Notes: generated by a model from the letters alone, not told the origin. Numbered from the stretch's first letter, positions 19,444 through 28,370 are shown. The stretch: 64,000 nucleotides of DNA from Saccharothrix sp. S26 (GCF_021390395.1 NZ_JAJUWT010000018.1:62001-126000); one strand, 5' to 3'. A program made the numbers and translations.

Positions 19444-19458
19444 CGGATTAGTTATCCG
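19444..19458. promoter_or_regulatory. TetR-type operator copy 2 (CGGAT-N5-ATCCG)
   Basis: CGGATTAGTTATCCG is a perfect 5+5 palindrome 25 nt before the SDR ATG, centred 39 nt from copy 1. This is the place expected for repression of the SDR gene. Confidence 0.65.
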
Positions 19459-19482
19459 GATCGGCGTCGGAGTGGGTGGGTC

Positions 19483-20373
19483 ATGAAGCGGACAGCTGTG
19501 GTGACGGCGGGCACGGCGGGCATCGGGCTGGAGACGGCGTTGGGACTCGCGGCCGCCGGGTTCGCGGTCACGGTGGTCGGGCGCGACGCCGAACGCGGTG
19601 CCCGCGCGGTTGCCCGGATCGGTTCGACGGGACCGGCGCACCCCGCCCGGTTCCTGCGGGCGGACCTCGCGTCACTCGACGAAGTCCGGTCCCTCGCCGA
19701 CCGGATCGCCACCGACCACGCCGCCTCGGGCGAGCCGCTGACGGTGCTGGTCAACAACGTCGGGGCGATGTTCGCGGAGCCGCGCGAGCACGACGGCGTC
19801 GAGGCGTCATTCGTCGTCAACCACCTCTCGCCGTACCTGCTCACCGAACTGCTGCTGCCCACGCTGGCCGCGAGTGCGCCGAGCCGGGTCGTGAACGTGA
19901 CCTCGGGCGCGGTCGTCGTCGCGAAGCGGGTGTTCGACGCCGTCGAGCCGCCCGGTGGCTATTACGGCTTCCACTGGTACGGACGCGCCAAGCTCGCGAA
20001 CCTCGCTTACACGCTCGACCTGGCCGCGCGGTTGGACGGCACGGGCGTCACGGTGTTCGCCGCGGACCCCGGCGGCGCCGCCACCGACATGACCGCCGGC
20101 ACCATGGCGGACCCGAAGATCGTCTCACCCGGCCTGCGGTTGCTGTGGCCACTGGTGCGCCGCAAGTTCGAACGCTCCACCTCCGGCCCCGCGTCCGTGG
20201 CGGCCAAGCCTTCGATCGTCGCCGCCACCGACGAAGCGCTGGCGGGTCGGACCGGCGTCGTCATCGGGGCCGAGGCCCGTCCGGTAGCGCCGTTCCGCTG
20301 GGCGACCGACCGCCGCATCGCCGAGGCGGTGCGCCGGCTCAGCGAACGGCACGCGCCCCTCACCACCGCGTGA
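19483..20373 (+). CDS. Short-chain dehydrogenase/reductase
   Basis: A 296-residue SDR. The N-terminal cofactor motif is TAGTAGIG, followed by NNVG in place of NNAG. The active-site region has a VTSGA Ser segment and Y-x3-K (YGRAK). Arg in VVGRDAERG favours NADP(H). It resembles WW-domain-type/retinol-dehydrogenase-like SDRs that act on lipophilic alcohols or ketones. The ATG at 19483 is taken because the palindromic operators occupy the DNA upstream. It is followed 47 nt later by a TetR gene that carries the same operator, so it is almost certainly the TetR target. Confidence 0.9.
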   Translation: MKRTAVVTAGTAGIGLETALGLAAAGFAVTVVGRDAERGARAVARIGSTGPAHPARFLRADLASLDEVRSLADRIATDHAASGEPLTVLVNNVGAMFAEPREHDGVEASFVVNHLSPYLLTELLLPTLAASAPSRVVNVTSGAVVVAKRVFDAVEPPGGYYGFHWYGRAKLANLAYTLDLAARLDGTGVTVFAADPGGAATDMTAGTMADPKIVSPGLRLLWPLVRRKFERSTSGPASVAAKPSIVAATDEALAGRTGVVIGAEARPVAPFRWATDRRIAEAVRRLSERHAPLTTA

Positions 20374-20391
20374 CGCGCCGCCGGGACGATC

Positions 20392-20406
20392 CGGATCTGC
20401 CATCCG
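20392..20406. promoter_or_regulatory. TetR-type operator copy 3 (CGGAT-N5-ATCCG)
   Basis: CGGATCTGCCATCCG is a perfect palindrome 14 nt before the TetR ATG. The position implies autoregulation. Confidence 0.65.
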
Positions 20407-20420
20407 ATTACGCTGACCCC

Positions 20421-21002
20421 ATGACGACCAGGCCGCTGCGCAAGGACGCCGCCCGCAACTGGGACCGGATCGTCTCGGTGGCCAGAGAGCTGGTCGACGC
20501 GGGCACGCCGTTGCAGCTCAACGACGTCGCACACCGTGCCGGACTCGGTGTCGGCACCGTCTACCGGCACTTCCCGACCGCCGAGGCGCTGCTGGAGACC
20601 GTTGCCACCCCCTGCCTGGAAACCCTCGTCGCGCACGGCGAACAGGCCATGGCCGACCCCGACGCCCGACGCGCGCTGGAGGACTTCCTGTTCCGCACCG
20701 TCGAAGCACAGCTCACCGACGCGTCCCTGCCACCGGTCGCCGCCGCGCCCACCGACGCCCTGCCGCGCACCACGGAACTCAAGCAGTCGCTGTGGTCGAT
20801 CGGCGCGACCCTGCTGACCCGGGCCCACAAAGCCGGCCGGGTCCGCCCGGACCTGGCCGCCGCCGACGTGGTCCCCCTGATGTGCGGCATCGCCTACGCC
20901 GCCCAACTGCACAGCGGCACCACCGCCGACCGGGTCACCACCGCGCACCGCTACCTGACCGCCCTGCTCGAAGGCGTGCGCACCACCGCACCGCGACCCT
21001 GA
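20421..21002 (+). CDS. TetR-family transcriptional regulator
   Basis: A 193-residue TetR regulator with the N-terminal HTH (LNDVAHRAGLGVGTVYRHFPTAEAL) and a typical C-terminal ligand-binding helical domain. The start is the ATG immediately after operator copy 3. Together with the SDR gene and three shared palindromes it forms a compact repressor/target unit. The ligand is unknown. Confidence 0.93.
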   Translation: MTTRPLRKDAARNWDRIVSVARELVDAGTPLQLNDVAHRAGLGVGTVYRHFPTAEALLETVATPCLETLVAHGEQAMADPDARRALEDFLFRTVEAQLTDASLPPVAAAPTDALPRTTELKQSLWSIGATLLTRAHKAGRVRPDLAAADVVPLMCGIAYAAQLHSGTTADRVTTAHRYLTALLEGVRTTAPRP

Positions 21003-21442
21003 GAACCGCGACGCCGGTTGGTGCCGCGCAGGCAGGCCACGGAGAGCGCGTCTTGTGGACCACCGCGATGCCGCTGCACGAGCCCTCGCGGGTGGGGTAG
21101 GTGCGTGGAAGCCGGGTTGGTTCGTCAGTCCGATGTGGACAGGGCGCGGTGTGAACTCCCCACTCACGACCCGGTACGGCCGCCACTGGGCAACTCTCTG
21201 CCAAACCTGCGGCCACCGCGTCGAACCGCTCATCGCGGCCGGCGCCGCCGTCCCCACCCGCCACTCGGCGGCGAACGCGGTCGAGGAGGTCCACGGCGTC
21301 TCGGCCCTCGACATCGTCGACCGGTTCGTGACGGCCAACCCGAACCCGCCGCCCGCGACACCGGCCACCCCTGACCGGCCGCGCGCCATCGAAGCACCGA
21401 CGACAGCGCACGCCACGGCACTTCTCCGGCGAGCCCGCACGG
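21003..21442. other. Intergenic stretch at the left border of the second cluster
   Basis: About 440 nt between TetR and the last gene of the large minus-strand operon. The open frames lack motifs and a convincing ribosome-binding site. No tRNA, repeat or IS end was recognised. It is probably the cluster boundary. Confidence 0.5.
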
Positions 21443-22591
21443 CTAGACCGTGGCCAGCGCCCGTCGCTCGAACACCACCAGCGCGACGCCGAGCACCACC
21501 ACCGCCATGCCCGCCAGCACCGCCACCTCGACCAGCACCGACCCCAGGCCGGCCGACGGGCGGGACAGGGTGAGCAGCGCGTCCATCGCCCACGAGTGCG
21601 GGAACAGGTAGCCGATCGTGCCCAGTGCCTCGCCGGCCACCTCGCGCGGCCACAGGCAGCCGCCCAGCATGCCCAGCACGATGCCCACCGGAGGACCGAT
21701 GGCGGGTGCCTGCTGCGGCGAGCGCACCAGGGCGCCGACCAGCATCGCGGCACCCGTGGCGATCAGGCAGAACAGCGCGACGACCACCCCGACGCCCAGC
21801 GGGTCGCCCCACCGCACGTCGAACAGGAACCGGCTCACCACGATGATCAGCAGGGACTGCGCGAGCGCCACCGCGAACCGGCTCAACGCCTCGCCCAGCA
21901 GCACCCGGCTCCGCCGCACGGGTGCGGCCAGGGAGCGGCGGACCATGCCGATGCGGCGGCTCTCGACCAGCGCGGCGGCGACGGCCATCGAGTTGACGAA
22001 CGTGAACAGCAGCAGGTTCGCGGGCGCGGTGTAGGCGAAGCCGGTCGGCTTGGCGGACTCCTCACCGCCCGTCGAGGCGACGGTGACCGCCACCGCCTCC
22101 TCCTTCGCCTTGCGCACGTACTCGTCGGCCTGCTCCGGTGACGCGCCCGCCGCCCGCGCCGCGCGGGTCGCCTCCAGCACGGCCGCCACCCGGCCGACCG
22201 CCACGTCGATCTCGCTGCGCGCGGCCATGCCGCTGCCGCTGGTCTGGGTCATGACGAGTTCGAGGTCGGTGTCACCCGGTGTCACGATCAGCCCCGCGGC
22301 CAGCTCACCCTGGCGGACGCCGTCGCGGACCTCCTCCGCGGACTCCGCGCGCCGCACCTCCAGCGCCGCGTCGGACTCCAGCTCGGCGACCACGGCCGCC
22401 GACACCGGGTCGGAGGTGTCGGCGACCACGGCCACCGGCAGCTTCGCGTCGGCCGCGTCGCCGCCCAGGGCCATGCCGACGAACACGATCGTCACGAACG
22501 GCATGACGACGATGAAGAACATGCCGACCTTGTCGCGCAACTGGCGCTTCAGGTTGGCCAGCACCAGCGCGGTGACGGGGCGGGGCCTCAC
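21443..22591 (-). CDS. ABC-2 type transporter permease
   Basis: A 382-residue ABC-2 permease: one N-terminal TM (VGMFFIVVMPFVTIVFVGMAL), a roughly 150-residue extracytoplasmic domain, then about five TMs in the C-terminal half. The GTG start overlaps the stop of the upstream permease (GTGA). With the partner permease and ATPase it forms an exporter at the end of the polyketide operon, presumably for the final product or self-resistance. The neighbouring permease has the same layout, so the pair probably forms a heterodimer. Confidence 0.92.
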   Translation of the reverse strand: MRPRPVTALVLANLKRQLRDKVGMFFIVVMPFVTIVFVGMALGGDAADAKLPVAVVADTSDPVSAAVVAELESDAALEVRRAESAEEVRDGVRQGELAAGLIVTPGDTDLELVMTQTSGSGMAARSEIDVAVGRVAAVLEATRAARAAGASPEQADEYVRKAKEEAVAVTVASTGGEESAKPTGFAYTAPANLLLFTFVNSMAVAAALVESRRIGMVRRSLAAPVRRSRVLLGEALSRFAVALAQSLLIIVVSRFLFDVRWGDPLGVGVVVALFCLIATGAAMLVGALVRSPQQAPAIGPPVGIVLGMLGGCLWPREVAGEALGTIGYLFPHSWAMDALLTLSRPSAGLGSVLVEVAVLAGMAVVVLGVALVVFERRALATV

Positions 22592-23766
22592 GCGAACCTC
22601 CCCTTGCGGAAGCCGAGCAGCGCCAGCGCGCCGGCGACGACGCCGATGCCGGTGACCACGGCGATCGGGCCGAGCACGGCGGACGGGCCGGCGCCGGTGC
22701 CCGCCAGCTCCGACAGGCCCGCCGACACCCACCCGTTGGGCGTGATCAGCGAGACGCCGCGCAGCCACTCGGGCAGGTTGTAGACGGGGACGATGCTGCC
22801 GCCCAGGAACGCGAACACGAACGCCACGCCGAGGGTGTAGCCGTCGGCCTGCGCGTCGGTCTTCGCGCGGCTGGCCACCAGCATCACGATCGCGGTCGCC
22901 GCGAACACGTGCGCCAGCAGCAGCGGGAACACCCCGAGCGGGTCGCCCCAGCTCGCCCCGAAGATCAGCACCGACGACAGCCAGGTCGCGCACATGCTGA
23001 CCAGCGCGAGCCCGAACCCGACGGCGCTCTTGCCCACCAGCGCCGTCCACAGCGGCACCGGGGCGGCGCGCATCCGGTCGAGCGTGCCGTTCTGCCGCTC
23101 GGTGAGCAGGCTGCGGGCCGTGGTGCCGACGACGAAGAACGCGAACATCACCGCCATGCCCGCGCCGTAGTGCACGGCGAGGTCCACCCGCCCGCCCGCG
23201 ACCGGGTCGCCGACCAGCGACAGCGCGGGCCCCGCCGCACCGTTCTCCTCGACGAACACCTGCACCCGGTCGGCGGGCACGCCCGCCTCCAGCGACGCGC
23301 GCACGGCCAGCGTCCTGGCCTCGACCAGCGCCGAGATCCGATCGACCATGCTGCGCGCCACCACACCCGCCAGCGGCGACTCGGGCGACTCCATGACGGA
23401 CACCTGCCCGCCGCGGCCCGCGCCGACACCCTCGCTGAACCCGGCGGGGAACACCAGGGCCGCACCCGCCTCACCGCCGTCGACCGCGCCGCGCGCCGCG
23501 GCCTCGTCCGGGTACTGGCGGAAGGTCAGCACGCCCTTCAACTCGTCGGTGTTCAACGCTTCCCGCTGCACACTGGCCGGGAACTCGCCGCCGTCGAGGT
23601 CGACCACGCCGATGGTCGCCTTGAGCGGCGGGTCGTCGTCACCGCCCAGCGCCAGCCCGAACAGGGTCGCGAGCATGATCGGCGCGACGAGCGCGATCAG
23701 CGGCGCGGTGCCGTCCCGCAGCCGCGACCGCAACTCGTGGCCACCCACGACCAGCAGGGCACGCAT
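22588..23766 (-). CDS. ABC-2 type transporter permease
   Basis: A 392-residue ABC-2 permease with the same plan as its downstream neighbour: TM1 (PLIALVAPIMLATLFGLAL), a large external loop (about 45-205) and five C-terminal TMs, including the LTERQNGTLDRMRAAPV coupling-helix segment typical of YhgE/DrrB-like exporters. The ATG at 23766 is preferred over an in-frame TTG 15 nt upstream because GGGGAAGAG would serve as its ribosome-binding site. It is separated from the ATPase by 45 nt. Confidence 0.92.
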   Translation of the reverse strand: MRALLVVGGHELRSRLRDGTAPLIALVAPIMLATLFGLALGGDDDPPLKATIGVVDLDGGEFPASVQREALNTDELKGVLTFRQYPDEAAARGAVDGGEAGAALVFPAGFSEGVGAGRGGQVSVMESPESPLAGVVARSMVDRISALVEARTLAVRASLEAGVPADRVQVFVEENGAAGPALSLVGDPVAGGRVDLAVHYGAGMAVMFAFFVVGTTARSLLTERQNGTLDRMRAAPVPLWTALVGKSAVGFGLALVSMCATWLSSVLIFGASWGDPLGVFPLLLAHVFAATAIVMLVASRAKTDAQADGYTLGVAFVFAFLGGSIVPVYNLPEWLRGVSLITPNGWVSAGLSELAGTGAGPSAVLGPIAVVTGIGVVAGALALLGFRKGRFA

Positions 23767-23811
23767 GGTGCTCTTCCCCAAGGTTCTCGCCCGTCCCTAG
23801 CTCGGTCCGCG

Positions 23812-24750
23812 TCAGTCGCGCAGGGTGCTGCCGGTGAGGTGCAGGAACGCCGCCTCCAGGTCGGGCTCGACGACCTCGACACCGGTCACCGCGCCCGCGT
23901 CGCCGACGGCGGCCAGCAGCGCGGGCAGCAGGTGCCGCCCGCCGGCGACGAGCAACCGGATCGACGACGACCCGGTGACCACCGCCTCGGACACGCCCTC
24001 CACGACCCGCAGCTTGTCGGCCGCCGCGGTGACGTCGCCGTCCAGCGTCAGCTCCACCCGGTCCGTGCCGCCCAGTTCGGCGACCAGCTCGCGCTTGGTC
24101 CCGTCGGCGACCACGCGACCCCGGTCGATGATCCCGACCCGCGTGCACACCCGCTCCACCTCCTCCATGTAGTGGGAGGTGTAGAGCAGGCTCATGCCGT
24201 CACCGACCAGCGCCTCGACCCGGTCCAGGATGGCGACGCGGCTCTGCGGGTCCACGCCGACCGTCGGCTCGTCGAGGATGAGCAGGCGCGGCCGGTGCAG
24301 CAGGGCCACGGCGATGTTGGTGCGCCGCTTCATGCCGCCGGAGTAGGTGTCCACCTTGTCGTCGCCGCGACCGGCCAGGCCGACCAGGTCGAGCACCTCG
24401 CCGATGCGCGAGGTCAGCTCACGCCGCGGCAGGCCGTAGAGCCTGCCGAAGTAGCGCAGGTTCTCCCGGGCGGTCAGCTCCGGGTACAGCGCGATCTCCT
24501 GCGGCACGTACCCGATCAGCCGCTTGGCGGCCACCGGGTCCTCGTCGACGTCGATGCCACCGACCCGCACCGAGCCCTCGTCCGGGCGCAGCAGCCCGAC
24601 GAGCATGGAGATGGTCGTGGTCTTGCCGGCCCCGTTGGGGCCGAGCAACCCGTACGCCTCCCCCTCGTCGATGTGGAAGCCGACCCGGTCGACCACGGTC
24701 TTGTCGCCGTACCGCTTGACCAGGCCCTCGCACACCAGCGCAGGCGTCAT
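23812..24750 (-). CDS. ABC transporter ATPase, DrrA type
   Basis: A 312-residue ATPase with Walker [10 protein letters not shown], signature YSGGMKRR, Walker [13 protein letters not shown] and a switch His in TSHYMEE. The roughly 90-residue C-terminal extension is typical of DrrA-like antibiotic exporters. The ATG at 24750 is the conventional start ([16 protein letters not shown]). It sits between the beta-helix gene and the two permeases in the same direction and probably powers export of the glycosylated polyketide. Confidence 0.95.
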   Translation of the reverse strand: MTPALVCEGLVKRYGDKTVVDRVGFHIDEGEAYGLLGPNGAGKTTTISMLVGLLRPDEGSVRVGGIDVDEDPVAAKRLIGYVPQEIALYPELTARENLRYFGRLYGLPRRELTSRIGEVLDLVGLAGRGDDKVDTYSGGMKRRTNIAVALLHRPRLLILDEPTVGVDPQSRVAILDRVEALVGDGMSLLYTSHYMEEVERVCTRVGIIDRGRVVADGTKRELVAELGGTDRVELTLDGDVTAAADKLRVVEGVSEAVVTGSSSIRLLVAGGRHLLPALLAAVGDAGAVTGVEVVEPDLEAAFLHLTGSTLRD

Positions 24751-24763
24751 GTCATCCTCTCGA

Positions 24764-25792
24764 TCAGGGTCCGCACCCTTCGATCCGCTCCGGCTGGGAA
24801 GCGCCCACCACGTTGTTCCGGAAGCGCTGGTTGCCCGGGTCGGTGCCGATCTGCACGTCGAACGGGCTGTTGCCGGTGATGGTGTTCCACTCGATGGAGT
24901 TGTCGACCGAGTCGGAGCCGCCCCAGTCCGCCGACGAGGCCAGCACCAGCGCGGCGCCCATGACCGACGGGCCGCCGGGTTCGTTGCGGTGCAGCCGGTT
25001 GCCGACGATCGCGACGCGCTGGACGCCGATGGCGGCGATGCCGACGCCGGAGATCGGCGGGCCGGCGAAACCCAGCACGCCGGGCTCGTCGCCACCGGAG
25101 GCCAGGGTGTTGCCGGTGATGTCGTTGTCCGCGACGAGCACGTCGGCGACACCGCCGGGCAGCTCGCCCTCGTACGTCTGGTGCAGCAGCAGCACACCCG
25201 CCGCGTTGCCGTGGCTGCGGTTGCGCACGACCCGGGCGCGGCTGGAGTTGTCCACGAACACGCCGAAGGCGTTGGCGGTGGTCTCGCAGTCGGCGATCAG
25301 GGCGTCGGCGGCCGGGCAGAACGCCAGCGCGATGCCGCCGTACTGGCTGCCCTCGGCGCGGCAGCGCAGCACCTCCACCTTGGCCGACTCGCGCACGTAC
25401 AGGCCCCACACCGCGTTGCCGACCGACTCGACGTCGACGAGCCGCAGGTCGGTGGCCGTGTGCGCGTAGACGCCCGCGCCGGAGAAACCGCGCACCGTCA
25501 AACCCTCGACGGTCACACCGGACACGTCGTGCACGGTGATGCCGCTGACCACGTCGGCGGGCGCGTCGTGCAGTGCCGGCACGGCGCTGGGCGTGACGGC
25601 GCCGGGCACGATCACCGTGCGGCCCGCGCCCGCGCCGACGAGCGCCACATCCGGGCGGCCGATCACCAGGCTGCCCTCGTAGGTGCCCTCGGCCAGGCGC
25701 AGCACCGCGCCCGGCGCGCAGGCGTCGAGCGCTTCCTGGACGGAGTCCCCCGGTTGAATGCGTACTTCGGCCGCGGCCTCGGTCACGGGCAT
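24764..25792 (-). CDS. Right-handed parallel beta-helix (NosD/pectate-lyase-like) protein
   Basis: A 342-residue protein made of repeated beta-helix turns (VEGLTVRGFSGAGVYAHTATDLRLVDVESVG, shown only in part by its Val/Gly/Asn ladder). It has periodic Asn positions and no signal peptide, so it is probably cytoplasmic. The fold is used by polysaccharide lyases, C5-epimerases and NosD. The start overlaps the AcpS-like gene by 10 nt (a GTG 6 nt later is also possible), so it is translationally coupled within the polyketide operon. An enzymatic role on the polyketide or sugar is inferred from position; no catalytic residues could be assigned. Confidence 0.85.
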   Translation of the reverse strand: MPVTEAAAEVRIQPGDSVQEALDACAPGAVLRLAEGTYEGSLVIGRPDVALVGAGAGRTVIVPGAVTPSAVPALHDAPADVVSGITVHDVSGVTVEGLTVRGFSGAGVYAHTATDLRLVDVESVGNAVWGLYVRESAKVEVLRCRAEGSQYGGIALAFCPAADALIADCETTANAFGVFVDNSSRARVVRNRSHGNAAGVLLLHQTYEGELPGGVADVLVADNDITGNTLASGGDEPGVLGFAGPPISGVGIAAIGVQRVAIVGNRLHRNEPGGPSVMGAALVLASSADWGGSDSVDNSIEWNTITGNSPFDVQIGTDPGNQRFRNNVVGASQPERIEGCGP

Positions 25793-26298
25793 CGCAGCGC
25801 TCCTCTCGATGTGGTGGTCAGTATGGCAAGGGCGACGATCAGGTCACCGCGGAAGCCCCAGCGGGCCATGCCGACGACGGCCACGCCGTCGCCGGGGTCC
25901 GCGGAGCGCTCGGTGAGCCGCGCCAGGGCGGCCGAACCGCTGGCGCCGAACACGGTGTAGGCGCACCGCTCGGTCATCGACACCCGGGTGGCCGCCTCGA
26001 CCTCGGGCACGGCGGCGGCCAGCAGCGGGTCGGCCCACTCCGCACCGGGCAGCGGCGCCTCGCCACGCGCTTCGAAGTCGTGCCAGGAGAACCCGGGCGG
26101 CCGGCCGCCGACCGCCTTCACCAGGCACTCCTTCACCGCGACCGTGGCCGCGGTGGCGAGGCCGGGATCGGGGTGCAGGTCGCGCTCGGCGGGCGAGGTG
26201 ACGTGCCGGGTGTAGGCGGGCCCGCTGTAGGACATGGCGCGGGTGACCCGGGCGACGTCCACCACGTCCACCCCGAACAGCATCAGCGGCGCGGTCAC
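25783..26298 (-). CDS. AcpS-type 4'-phosphopantetheinyl transferase
   Basis: A 171-residue holo-ACP synthase. It has the N-terminal GVDVVDVARV motif with catalytic Asp, the FT-x-E-like TSPAERD segment and the central VAVKECLVKAVG (KExxxKA) with catalytic Glu and Lys. The GTG start overlaps the stop of the preceding hydrolase gene (GTGA). It probably converts the dedicated ACP at 36051-36356 to its holo form. A second AcpS-like protein is encoded 1.6 kb upstream in the same operon. Confidence 0.9.
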   Translation of the reverse strand: MTAPLMLFGVDVVDVARVTRAMSYSGPAYTRHVTSPAERDLHPDPGLATAATVAVKECLVKAVGGRPPGFSWHDFEARGEAPLPGAEWADPLLAAAVPEVEAATRVSMTERCAYTVFGASGSAALARLTERSADPGDGVAVVGMARWGFRGDLIVALAILTTTSRGALRCP

Positions 26299-27068
26299 CC
26301 GGTGACCCCGTCGAGGAACCGCAGCAGCTCGGCGGTGTAGACCTCGCCGCGCTCGATCATCGGGATGTGCCCGCAGTCCTCGACGGTGACGAACTCGGTG
26401 TTCGCGTGCCGCGGCACCAGGTCGAGCCACGGCTCGATCGGCGTCATGCGGTCGTGGCGGCCCCAGATGTACAGCGACGGGCACGTGACCTTGTCCATCG
26501 CCGGGTCGACCTGGTACGTCCTGGTGGCGCGGATGCTGCGGGCCATCGCGACCATCGCCGAACCCTGGCGCAGCAGTTGCGCGGTCGACTCCACCTGCTC
26601 GTCGGTGAACAGCGGTTCACCGTGGAAGAGCGCGGCCAGCATGCGGTCGCGGAACTGCTCGCCCTGCAACCGCACGTCGCCGCGCCGGTCCATGTTCAGG
26701 CCCACGTCCGGGTCGGCGGTCAGGCCGGGCGCGCCGCTGACCACGATGGCCTTCACCCGGTCGGGGAAGCGGCCCGCGAGGTCGATGGCGACCAGGCCGC
26801 CCAGCGAGTTCGCGCAGACCACGACCTCCCGCGCGCCGGCCGCGTCCACGGCCTCCATCAGGGCGTCGCCGAGGCGTTCGATGGAGCCCGCCACCTTCGC
26901 GTCCACGCCGCAGATGGGCTCCTCGGTGCGCAGCACCGGCCACCCGGCGTCGGCGAGGGCGGCGAACGGGTGGTCCCAGATCCAGCCGCCCGCGAACAGG
27001 GCGGACATGAAGGCCACCAGCGGTCGCCCGCCCGCCGCGGGCCGGTGGTCGGCGGTGAAGACCGTCAT
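26295..27068 (-). CDS. Alpha/beta hydrolase
   Basis: A 257-residue alpha/beta-hydrolase. The nucleophile elbow is ANSLGG (Ser), the acid is in GRHDRMTP and the catalytic His in DCGHIPMIE. The oxyanion region AFMSALFAGGWIW resembles carboxylesterases of polyketide clusters. The ATG at 27068 follows the upstream stop by 19 nt. Possible roles are thioesterase-like chain release or ester/lactone hydrolysis, since the operon has no other obvious thioesterase. Confidence 0.88.
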   Translation of the reverse strand: MTVFTADHRPAAGGRPLVAFMSALFAGGWIWDHPFAALADAGWPVLRTEEPICGVDAKVAGSIERLGDALMEAVDAAGAREVVVCANSLGGLVAIDLAGRFPDRVKAIVVSGAPGLTADPDVGLNMDRRGDVRLQGEQFRDRMLAALFHGEPLFTDEQVESTAQLLRQGSAMVAMARSIRATRTYQVDPAMDKVTCPSLYIWGRHDRMTPIEPWLDLVPRHANTEFVTVEDCGHIPMIERGEVYTAELLRFLDGVTG

Positions 27069-27087
27069 CGGGCAACTCCTGGCGTCG

Positions 27088-27936
27088 TCAGAACAGGGGG
27101 TCGGGGGTCGGGGTGGTGCCGCACGCGCAGGTCCTGCCCGCGCCCGCGTCGACCACCTCCTCGCAGTCGGGGCAGCGCAGGTGCAGGCTCTCCCGCTCCA
27201 GCACCCACACGCTGGTGTACGCCCCGGTGCACAGGCCGCCGCGGAAGAACTTCCGCAGGGACCGCTGGTGCGGCCGCGCGTGCACGGCGCGGACCGACTC
27301 GGGGCGGTCGAAGGCGCTGATCGTGTACTTGCGGTTGCCGATCTCGAACGTGCCCACGCCGAGGAAGCCCTTGGAGGCGCGCAGCGACTTGACCACCTCG
27401 GTGCTGAGCAGGTCGACGTCCGCGCCCTCCACCTCCTCGCGGAAGTCCAGGTAGGTGAACGCGAGCACCCGCGGGTAGTCGGTCCGGCCCACCGTGGTGC
27501 GCGCGCTGATGCCGTACTCCTGCACCTCGTCGTGGTCGAGGAGGAAGCGTGCCGTGTGGCCGAGCGACGAGGCCAGCGCGACCCGGTCGAAGTGGCGGCG
27601 CACCCGCACCGCGCCGTCCACGACGGTCAGCACGTCCGCGCCGACCACCGCCGCCGCACCGCCCGTGCCCGGTATCCCCAGGTAGTGGGCGCGGTGCGTG
27701 GCGGCCAGGGTCCAGGTGAGCACGGCGGTGTCGCCCGCGTCGGCGGCGGGCGCGAAGTCGAGCACCAGGTCCGGGAACCGGGTCAGCACTGCTTCGACGT
27801 GCGCGACGAGGTCGGCGCCCGACACCGGCTCCGGGGTGTCCGGGTCGGCGAACTCCGCCACCGCGTCGGCGATGGCGGCGGCGTCACGGGCGTGCCAGGC
27901 CGCGGTCCACCGCGCGGCGGTCTCGATCAGGTCCAT
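27088..27936 (-). CDS. SnoaL/NTF2-like protein fused to an ABM-like domain and a zinc ribbon
   Basis: A 282-residue three-part protein. Residues 1-130 are an NTF2/SnoaL-like cone fold (TAAWHARDAAAIADAVAEFADPD). Residues about 140-255 look like a dimeric alpha/beta-barrel (monooxygenase/DUF3291-like) domain with TISAFDRPESVRAVHARPHQ. The C-terminus has a CPDC-x9-CAC zinc-ribbon-like motif. SnoaL-type domains in polyketide clusters act as cyclases or hydroxylases. The ATG overlaps the upstream gene by 10 nt. I do not know a characterised protein with exactly this order, so the function is left open. Confidence 0.82.
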   Translation of the reverse strand: MDLIETAARWTAAWHARDAAAIADAVAEFADPDTPEPVSGADLVAHVEAVLTRFPDLVLDFAPAADAGDTAVLTWTLAATHRAHYLGIPGTGGAAAVVGADVLTVVDGAVRVRRHFDRVALASSLGHTARFLLDHDEVQEYGISARTTVGRTDYPRVLAFTYLDFREEVEGADVDLLSTEVVKSLRASKGFLGVGTFEIGNRKYTISAFDRPESVRAVHARPHQRSLRKFFRGGLCTGAYTSVWVLERESLHLRCPDCEEVVDAGAGRTCACGTTPTPDPLF

Positions 27937-28370
27937 GCGGTCACCGCTTCCAGGTCGTGGTCCTCGGGCAGCCGAGCCGAGGTCAGTGCCACCGCGAACG
28001 CCAGGTCGGCGGTGTGGCTGACGGAGACCCGGATGCGGGTGCCCGCCGCCTCCCTGCCGTCCAGCACGCCGATCAGCCGCACGCCCGGCGGGTGGCCGTG
28101 CTGGCAGGCCGCCGTGCGGTCGCACAGGGGCGCGGGCACGGGCAGCACCTCCACCGCGCCCAGGTGCTCCGCGGTCGCGGGCTCGTCCAGCAGGCGCAGC
28201 ACGGCGTACTTGGCCGCGAGCCTGCCCGCCCAGTGCTGGAGGGTGCGACCGGCACCGGACCGCAGCCGTTCCGGGCGGGTGAACACGACCTCCAGCGGCA
28301 TCGGCTCGACCAACTGCCACGGTGCGGTCAGCCCGCCGAAGGAGACCGCGGCACTGCCCCACCTGCTCAT
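27927..28370 (-). CDS. AcpS-superfamily protein lacking catalytic Asp and Glu
   Basis: A 147-residue protein with AcpS-like features: VFTRPERL (FTxxE region), WAGRLAAKYAVLRLL (the AAKEA helix) and RVSVSHTADLAFAVAL near the C-terminus. The GxD motif near the N-terminus is not recognisable, and the catalytic Glu of KEA is Tyr, so transferase activity is doubtful. It might be an ACP-binding accessory subunit. It is coupled by ATGA to the acyltransferase gene. A normal AcpS is encoded nearby at 25783-26298. Confidence 0.75.
   Translation of the reverse strand: MSRWGSAAVSFGGLTAPWQLVEPMPLEVVFTRPERLRSGAGRTLQHWAGRLAAKYAVLRLLDEPATAEHLGAVEVLPVPAPLCDRTAACQHGHPPGVRLIGVLDGREAAGTRIRVSVSHTADLAFAVALTSARLPEDHDLEAVTAWT

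Noticed and set aside
21055-21573. A 172-codon plus-strand frame between TetR and the permease
   Set aside because: It runs into Pro/Arg repeats antisense to the permease and has no motif or ribosome-binding site.
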